Below, piece after piece: positions 51,010-55,275 of a stretch of 55,275 bases of DNA (positions are counted from its first letter, which is position 1; each line of letters starts with the position of its first letter). The translations under genes were made by a program, and so were the position numbers. The stretch covers positions 1 through 55,275 of the forward strand of contig CAZSVE010000009.1 of assembly GCA_964610175.1 (NCBI GenBank). Reading direction: 5' to 3'. The stretch comes from CAZSVE01 sp964610175 (lineage in GTDB: Bacteria > Pseudomonadota > Gammaproteobacteria > HK1). Under the pieces are notes generated by a model. That model did not search any database. It saw nothing but the letters and a program-made list of their open reading frames with translations, and was not told the DNA's origin.

Positions 51010-52692
51010 ATGAGCGCAATAAACGAACACGGCGTAAATAAAAGATGGTACGACGGCATGCTAAGTACCGAAGACTGGTGGGCCGTGTGGCTGGGTTTGA
51101 TCGTGTTCCTTGCTGGAATGCTCTCCATCTGGGGACTCGACTTGGTGGGCTGGATGGCCAAACCCAAGACCTGGGAATGGAGCGCTTTCTGGGCCGATCC
51201 CAGTTGGGGAAAGCTGCTCTCGGTCTCCCATGGCAAGGCAGGCAAGGCGTACGAGGCCATATCACCCTTTGCTTCTCTCTTCATCACCTGGCTGGTATTT
51301 ACCGGCCTTACCTGCATCGGAGCGTATTTCCAAAGACTCGATGTCAAAAAGTTCTTCTTCGGCTTCACTTGCATTTTCCTCATCACCTGGACCACCTGGA
51401 TCGCCGGACACGAGGCCCACTTCAAGGCGCTCAAAACCAGCCAATCCATTACCCAGCCCGAGCTTTACGGCGATAATGTGTACTGCACCACCAAGGTCAA
51501 TAAGTGCAGCGTACAAATCAACAAGGCACTCGAGGACATTGGCGTCGATGTCAACGCCGGTCGGATTCCCACCGAGCCCCAGGCCGCAGAAGCGATCAAC
51601 CGGGCCAAAAATGCCAAGGTCATGTCCTGGGGGCTGCAATTGGGCGGCGGCTTCTCCTACATGCTCGCCCTGGTCGTAGGCCTCATCATCGGCAACTTCC
51701 TCAAACGCTTTGCCGATTTTCTTGCCGAGGCGGCAAAACCGGAATGGTTCATCAAGACCGCCATCGTCTATCTCGGCATCAAACTCGGATTGATGACCAT
51801 GAAGGCCACCGGTTTCGCCGTCGAGCTGGCTCTGGCCGGGGCCGCCGCCACCTTCGTGGCCTACCTGCTGTTCTGGCCCATCATCTACACCTTGGGCCGC
51901 AAGGTATTCAAACTGCGCCGCGACGCCTCCGCGGTGCTCTCCTCGGGTATCTCCATCTGTGGCGTCTCGGCCTCCATCGCCACCGCCGGTGCCATTCGCG
52001 CCAAGCCCATCTTGCCGGTAGCCGTCTCCATGTTGATTGTGGTATTCGCCATGATCGAACTGGTAGGCCTACCGGGCTTCTACGCAACCGTCGCCCCCGA
52101 TCAACCCATCGTCAATGGAGCCGCCATGGGCATGACCGTCAAGACCGATGGAGCCGACGCCGCTGCCGGGGCTATCCTCGACGAGATGATGGTGGCCAAT
52201 CACTACCGAAACACCGGCATACAATGGGAACCGGACTGGATATTGAGCGCCGCAATCCTCACCAAGATCTGGATCGATGTATTCGTCGGGGTTTGGGCCT
52301 TCGTCCTTGCGCTTATTTGGGTCTACAAGGTAGAACAAAAACCCGGCCAATCGCGCGTTGGGCTCTCCGAGATCTGGTTTCGTTTCCCTAAATTCGTCAT
52401 CGGTTACTTCGTGGCCTGGTTCTTCTACATCGCCATCGCCGCTTGGTTCCCGGATGCCATCAAAGAGGCCACCGACGGCGCCAACGTGGTACAAAGCCCC
52501 ATGCGGAAGATGATGTTCATGCTCACCTTCGTCGCCATCGGGGCCATCACCGACTTCAGCAAACTGAAAGGTATGGGGAAACTGGCTGCGCTGTACGCCA
52601 TTGGTCTCTTTGCCATCATCGCACCGATCGCCTATGGGGTAGCCTATATTTTCCATCACGGTATGGTGCCGCCCATTGTCGGGTCATCGTAA
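51010..52692 (+). CDS. Putative sulfate exporter family transporter (YeiH/UPF0324)
   Basis: The 560-residue protein has about 12-13 membrane helices. It shows family blocks such as FIKTAIVYLGIKLGLMTMKA, SSGISICGVSASIATAGAIRAK and VVQSPMRKMMFMLTFVAIGAITDFSKL. It is much longer than E. coli YeiH (about 350), with an extra N-terminal membrane region (WWAVWLGLIVFLAGMLSIWG) and a soluble loop with a CTTKVNKCS cysteine pair at about residues 159-166. Export of sulfate or taurine-derived sulfite is proposed for the family. In a sulfur oxidiser it could discharge sulfate. It follows two small genes in one unit. Confidence 0.85.
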   Translation: MSAINEHGVNKRWYDGMLSTEDWWAVWLGLIVFLAGMLSIWGLDLVGWMAKPKTWEWSAFWADPSWGKLLSVSHGKAGKAYEAISPFASLFITWLVFTGLTCIGAYFQRLDVKKFFFGFTCIFLITWTTWIAGHEAHFKALKTSQSITQPELYGDNVYCTTKVNKCSVQINKALEDIGVDVNAGRIPTEPQAAEAINRAKNAKVMSWGLQLGGGFSYMLALVVGLIIGNFLKRFADFLAEAAKPEWFIKTAIVYLGIKLGLMTMKATGFAVELALAGAAATFVAYLLFWPIIYTLGRKVFKLRRDASAVLSSGISICGVSASIATAGAIRAKPILPVAVSMLIVVFAMIELVGLPGFYATVAPDQPIVNGAAMGMTVKTDGADAAAGAILDEMMVANHYRNTGIQWEPDWILSAAILTKIWIDVFVGVWAFVLALIWVYKVEQKPGQSRVGLSEIWFRFPKFVIGYFVAWFFYIAIAAWFPDAIKEATDGANVVQSPMRKMMFMLTFVAIGAITDFSKLKGMGKLAALYAIGLFAIIAPIAYGVAYIFHHGMVPPIVGSS

Positions 52693-52708
52693 CAACAAGC
52701 GACACTTT

Positions 52709-52727
52709 GCCCCATCCCTGATGGGGC
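52709..52727 (+). terminator. Hairpin after the exporter gene
   Basis: A perfect 8-bp stem GCCCCATC / GATGGGGC with a three-base loop begins 17 bp past the stop. There is no U-tract, so it may be an RNA-stabilising end rather than an intrinsic terminator. Confidence 0.45.
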
Positions 52728-52879
52728 GGCGATAGCGATTCCCCCCGGAATTGATATTCATTCCAACGCCATCACACACCATGAAACCCTCATCCTATTT
52801 GAAGCGAGGCATCTTCGTGACTCATCGCTCTCAGGCGAGGTCCCGCTGGAGATCAGTGGGGGCATCGCCCTGTGCAACA

Positions 52880-52991
52880 CTAGCTGAAGCTTCGCCTCGA
52901 ACCGATGAAACGTGATTCGATCGTAGTAGAGAAAAACCGGCGTTTTGTAAATGGTGACTCATTTACCAAAATGAGCGGGAAATAAACAAAT
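52880..52991 (+). repeat. Repeat R1, copy 17
   Basis: A full-length copy ending just before the YgjP-like gene. Its terminal hairpin CTCATTTACCAAAATGAG shows changes on both arms that keep pairing. Confidence 0.9.
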
Positions 52992-53019
52992 AGTTTTGCG
53001 GTTATTACAAGGAACTGCT

Positions 53020-53754
53020 TTGCAATCGTCGCATTCCCACATAAAGCAACACGATGGCTGGGTATCTTTCGCTGGGGGAGAACGAGTGCCCTATACGCTG
53101 TACCGGATGTCCCGTCGCAAGCGTGTACACTTGGTCATCAGCGATGAGGGCCGTCTCCAGGTGCGTGCCCCGCGTGGATTTACGCGATCCGAGGCAGAAA
53201 AGGCGCTGCGCTCTCGCGATGCATGGGTACTCGATGGATTACGGCGCGCTCGAATTTCTCGGTCGGAACGTCCTGTGCTGTGGACGGGAACCCGTTTGCC
53301 CTTCCTGGACGAAAACTTATGTCTTACGGTCAGGGAGGGATCCGAGCCGTCGGTATCTCGAAAAGAGGATACATTGTATGTGTGTATCTCCGCTGCCACC
53401 GAACAGGATATCAGGGCATCCCTGGGATACTGGTATCGAGGCGAAGCCAAAAGCTATCTGCCGCGCCGCCTGGCGGCTCTGGCCGAATATATGGGTGCGC
53501 GCCCGGTGCGGGTGTCGATCCGATCGCAAAAGACACGATGGGGGAGTTGTTCGGGAAAGGGTCATATTTCTCTGAATTGGCGCTTGATGTTATTGCCGAC
53601 ACAACTTACGGACTACGTGCTTGTCCATGAACTATGCCACTTGCGTCATTTGAATCACTCGCCAAAATTTTGGGCGCTTATGAGGCAATCGATTCCCGAT
53701 TGTAAAGAGCGCCGCGCACGACTCTCCCGGATCCGGAGTCGTTTGATTCTCTAG
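53020..53754 (+). CDS. YgjP-like (DUF45/M48-type) metallopeptidase
   Basis: The protein (about 244 residues) matches the UPF0758-unrelated YgjP family: an N-terminal beta-rich part (VHLVISDEGRLQVRAPRGF) and a C-terminal zinc-metallopeptidase part. The key segments are SIRSQKTRWGSCSGKGHISL and VLVHELCHLRHLNHSPKFW with the HExxH ligands. Its cellular substrate is unknown. There is no ATG near the N-terminus; a TTG at 53020 preceded by AGGA is chosen, and TTG 52996 is possible. The TAG stop is inside the CTAG that opens the next R1 copy, and the gene begins just after another R1 copy. Confidence 0.85.
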   Translation: MQSSHSHIKQHDGWVSFAGGERVPYTLYRMSRRKRVHLVISDEGRLQVRAPRGFTRSEAEKALRSRDAWVLDGLRRARISRSERPVLWTGTRLPFLDENLCLTVREGSEPSVSRKEDTLYVCISAATEQDIRASLGYWYRGEAKSYLPRRLAALAEYMGARPVRVSIRSQKTRWGSCSGKGHISLNWRLMLLPTQLTDYVLVHELCHLRHLNHSPKFWALMRQSIPDCKERRARLSRIRSRLIL

Positions 53755-53861
53755 CGAAGCTTCGCCTCAAACCGACAAAGCATGATTTAGCATAGGTAAA
53801 GCGACTTTGCTGTTCTGTAGAACTCGTCTTATTTTCGAAGCTGATGGGAAATAAACAAAAT
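53751..53861 (+). repeat. Repeat R1, copy 18
   Basis: It begins at the stop codon of the YgjP-like gene (CTAGCGAAGCTTCGCC) and ends GGGAAATAAACAAAATT. Confidence 0.9.
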
Positions 53862-53961
53862 TTCTTGAAGAGCCAAAAATAAAAACCTCGACCATGAGGC
53901 CAGGTTCTTATTGCGAATAGTACATCATACTTTTTGAAAGCACGTGGCTTGACAAACTATA

Positions 53962-54432
53962 TCATCTCTCTTTACGGGCCTTTTCGTTAATCTCTTCCAT
54001 AAGATCGTTGTAACCTTCCATCTTCTCGAAGATTCGAAGAACCTCACCACCGGAAAATGTTAATCGTACTCCCGATGAAAGGGCTTGATAATAATCCCAA
54101 TCCGGGTGAGCGATCGGCTCCATTTTCTCGAAGTCTTTCCACAAGAATATTTTCTCTCCACCTGGGCCATTAATCCTTAACCCATCAGGCTGTACGATAA
54201 TCGGATGGAACCAGTCCCGATATTTGATGTCACCCCAAATGTAATAGGGCAAAAAAATAATACCAATAACTCCAAAAGCTTTATAAATAGCCGATAAATG
54301 TATTCCCCCTCCAAAGAAGAAGTGAAGAATCGCAGGAGTAGGGAGGACTACGAAAATGTACAAAAATACCATTCGAAGTCCCGGATGCTTCCCCAAAAAA
54401 CCATATGTATATTGACAAAATTTGCGCTTCAT
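53962..54432 (-). CDS. Membrane protein, candidate immunity protein for the RHS toxin
   Basis: The 156-residue protein is not recognised by family. It has two hydrophobic segments (MVFLYIFVVLPTPAILHFFF and AIYKAFGVIGIIFLPYYIWG) and then a cytoplasmic part of about 90 residues (PDGLRINGPGGEKIFLWKDF...RLTFSGGEVLRIFEKM) that looks like a small PH/bPH-type beta sandwich. It lies directly downstream of the RHS C-terminus on the same strand, the usual place for an immunity gene. The role is inferred from position only. The sequence is AT-rich relative to the core genes. Confidence 0.55.
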   Translation of the reverse strand: MKRKFCQYTYGFLGKHPGLRMVFLYIFVVLPTPAILHFFFGGGIHLSAIYKAFGVIGIIFLPYYIWGDIKYRDWFHPIIVQPDGLRINGPGGEKIFLWKDFEKMEPIAHPDWDYYQALSSGVRLTFSGGEVLRIFEKMEGYNDLMEEINEKARKER

Positions 54433-54436
54433 CAGT

Positions 54437-54545
54437 ATGTTTTTATTTGCTGCGTAATTTTTTTCAACTCGAAGCTTGGTACCTCGTCAAAAACCGTGCC
54501 GGAAACCCCTCTCTGACACGGTCCTTACCAATTAAAATACCTACA
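54437..54545 (+). mobile_element. Repeat R3, degenerate copy 3
   Basis: It keeps the R3 layout: ATGTTTTTATTTGCTGCGTAA at the left, a hairpin CCGTGCCGGAAA / TCTCTGACACGG, and ATTAAAATACCT at the right. Changes occur on both hairpin arms. It sits between the RHS tail and its downstream gene. Confidence 0.6.
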
Positions 54546-54551
54546 AACCAA

Positions 54552-55275
54552 CTATTTTGCATACACCGTCTGCATCACATTCGAGTTCGACTTGTTCGGA
54601 TACAGTGCAAATCCTCCTGATGCGCTATTGCCGCCAAGACGTTGTAGGCTGCTTGCAAGCCGGCTACCGATTATGCTGTATCCGGTACTGATGGCTTCGC
54701 CAGCGATGGAATGAGCGGTAGTCGTCGCAATACCGGAAGCGGCTACCTCACTTAAGAATAGTGTACTCGGTATTGCAGATAGCATTGATATCCCAACACC
54801 AACAGGATCTACACTACCCCCAAGAGCTAACTGGCCTAATGCGCTACCTGACGCAGCATTTGTTGTGTTCGCCACGAGATTTGATGTCAATGGATTAGCT
54901 ATAAATTTAGATGCAACTGAACCAAAGGCCGGCCCCATAATACTTCCACCCACGTAACCGACTGCGAAAGACTTAGCTCCACTTCCCAGTGTAACCTTCT
55001 CAGTCGTAGCGACATGTCCAACGACACCACCTGTCCCAGCGATAACACCAGGAACCGATAAAGATTTGGCCATAGCTACCACGGAAGGAATCGCTGCTTT
55101 GATGGCGAAAGGAGCCACGGGAGCAACCGTCATCCCCGCAGCAAACAGTAATTCTCGCGTGGACGCATTCGGATTCGTCGATAAACCCGCAAAGCCACTA
55201 TCCGTAATGAGGGACTCCATCCCACTCGGGTCATTGAAGTTGACGGGATTATTCTCCACATACTGATAGAAATTG
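54552..55275 (-). CDS. RHS-repeat protein, C-terminal end (cut by window edge)
   Basis: The frame enters from the window edge with NFYQYVENNPVNFNDPSGM. This is the hallmark end of the RHS core (YxYxxNNPxxxxDPSG), after which the variable C-terminal toxin begins. The variable part, about 220 residues, is strongly Gly/Ala/Ser-rich with several hydrophobic stretches (MTVAPVAPFAIKAAIPSVVA, SFAVGYVGGSIMGPAFGSVA). That resembles a membrane-inserting or channel-type end rather than a nuclease. No catalytic motif was recognised. RHS proteins deliver such toxins in contact-dependent competition or insecticidal complexes. The GTG within YQYVENN is not a true start. Confidence 0.8.
   Translation of the reverse strand, partial: NFYQYVENNPVNFNDPSGMESLITDSGFAGLSTNPNASTRELLFAAGMTVAPVAPFAIKAAIPSVVAMAKSLSVPGVIAGTGGVVGHVATTEKVTLGSGAKSFAVGYVGGSIMGPAFGSVASKFIANPLTSNLVANTTNAASGSALGQLALGGSVDPVGVGISMLSAIPSTLFLSEVAASGIATTTAHSIAGEAISTGYSIIGSRLASSLQRLGGNSASGGFALYPNKSNSNVMQTVYAK

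Noticed and set aside
4153..53861. R1 copies as a CRISPR array
   Set aside because: Copies are kilobases apart, in both orientations, with genes between them. There are no regular spacers and no cas genes.

Overview
The window reads as a chromosomal segment of a gammaproteobacterium. The housekeeping genes (dksA, rsmD, coaD, a YfhL-type ferredoxin, mutM, sppA, tsaE, rnt, msrB, a PBP1B-type mrcB, tatABC with hisE, cysS, purU, zapD, cnoX) are of gammaproteobacterial type, and rsmD-coaD-ferredoxin-mutM is a familiar gammaproteobacterial grouping. Pyruvate:ferredoxin oxidoreductase, an aerobic-type cobaltochelatase subunit (CobS), BluB and a sulfate-exporter-family transporter would suit a sulfur-oxidising lineage. 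Loose gene packing, many pseudogenes and dense dispersed repeats would suit a symbiont or a repeat-rich large sulfur bacterium. That placement is inference; no rRNA or tRNA gene was seen.

Layout. 0-3.5 kb: decayed mobile DNA, a Phd antitoxin with a ruined RelE-type toxin, and a branched-chain-type ABC substrate-binding protein plus ATPase. 4.6-17 kb: core genes. 17.2-18.8 kb: cobS followed by a decayed Mu-like phage remnant. 19.2-21.6 kb: hisE-tatA-tatB-tatC. 22.4-31 kb: CHASE2 adenylate cyclase, dihydroorotate-dehydrogenase-like protein, a lipoprotein, NifJ and a SPOR protein. 31.2-34.2 kb: bluB and cysS. 34.5-37.7 kb: wreckage of two defence-like genes (a headless AAA ATPase and a frameshifted NTPase-pentapeptide protein) with a roughly 360-bp tandem amplification. 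38-39 kb: purU. 39.6-45.8 kb: a defence-like cluster (dynamin-like GTPase, BrnT-type toxin-antitoxin pair, MORC-like ATPase fused to a nuclease, DNA methyltransferase). 45.9-47.4 kb: an MGS-domain/cytosine-deaminase-like fusion. 48.2-49.8 kb: zapD and cnoX. 50.5-52.7 kb: a three-gene exporter unit. 53-55.3 kb: a YgjP-like metalloprotease, a membrane protein and the C-terminus of an RHS toxin cut by the window edge.

The most striking feature is the repeats. Family R1 is a roughly 110-bp structured element present in 18 near-complete copies, almost always between genes, in both orientations. It often begins at or inside the stop codon of the preceding gene and ends just before the next start. 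Family R2 is a roughly 90-130-bp hairpin element (4 copies). Family R3 is a 131-bp MITE-like element with terminal inverted repeats; two copies are identical and inverted 37.5 kb apart, and one is degenerate. Family R4 is a short palindrome (5 copies). R1 is absent from the 39.6-50.3 kb stretch that contains the defence cluster.

All calls come from reading the sequence and supplied translations; no database search was run.
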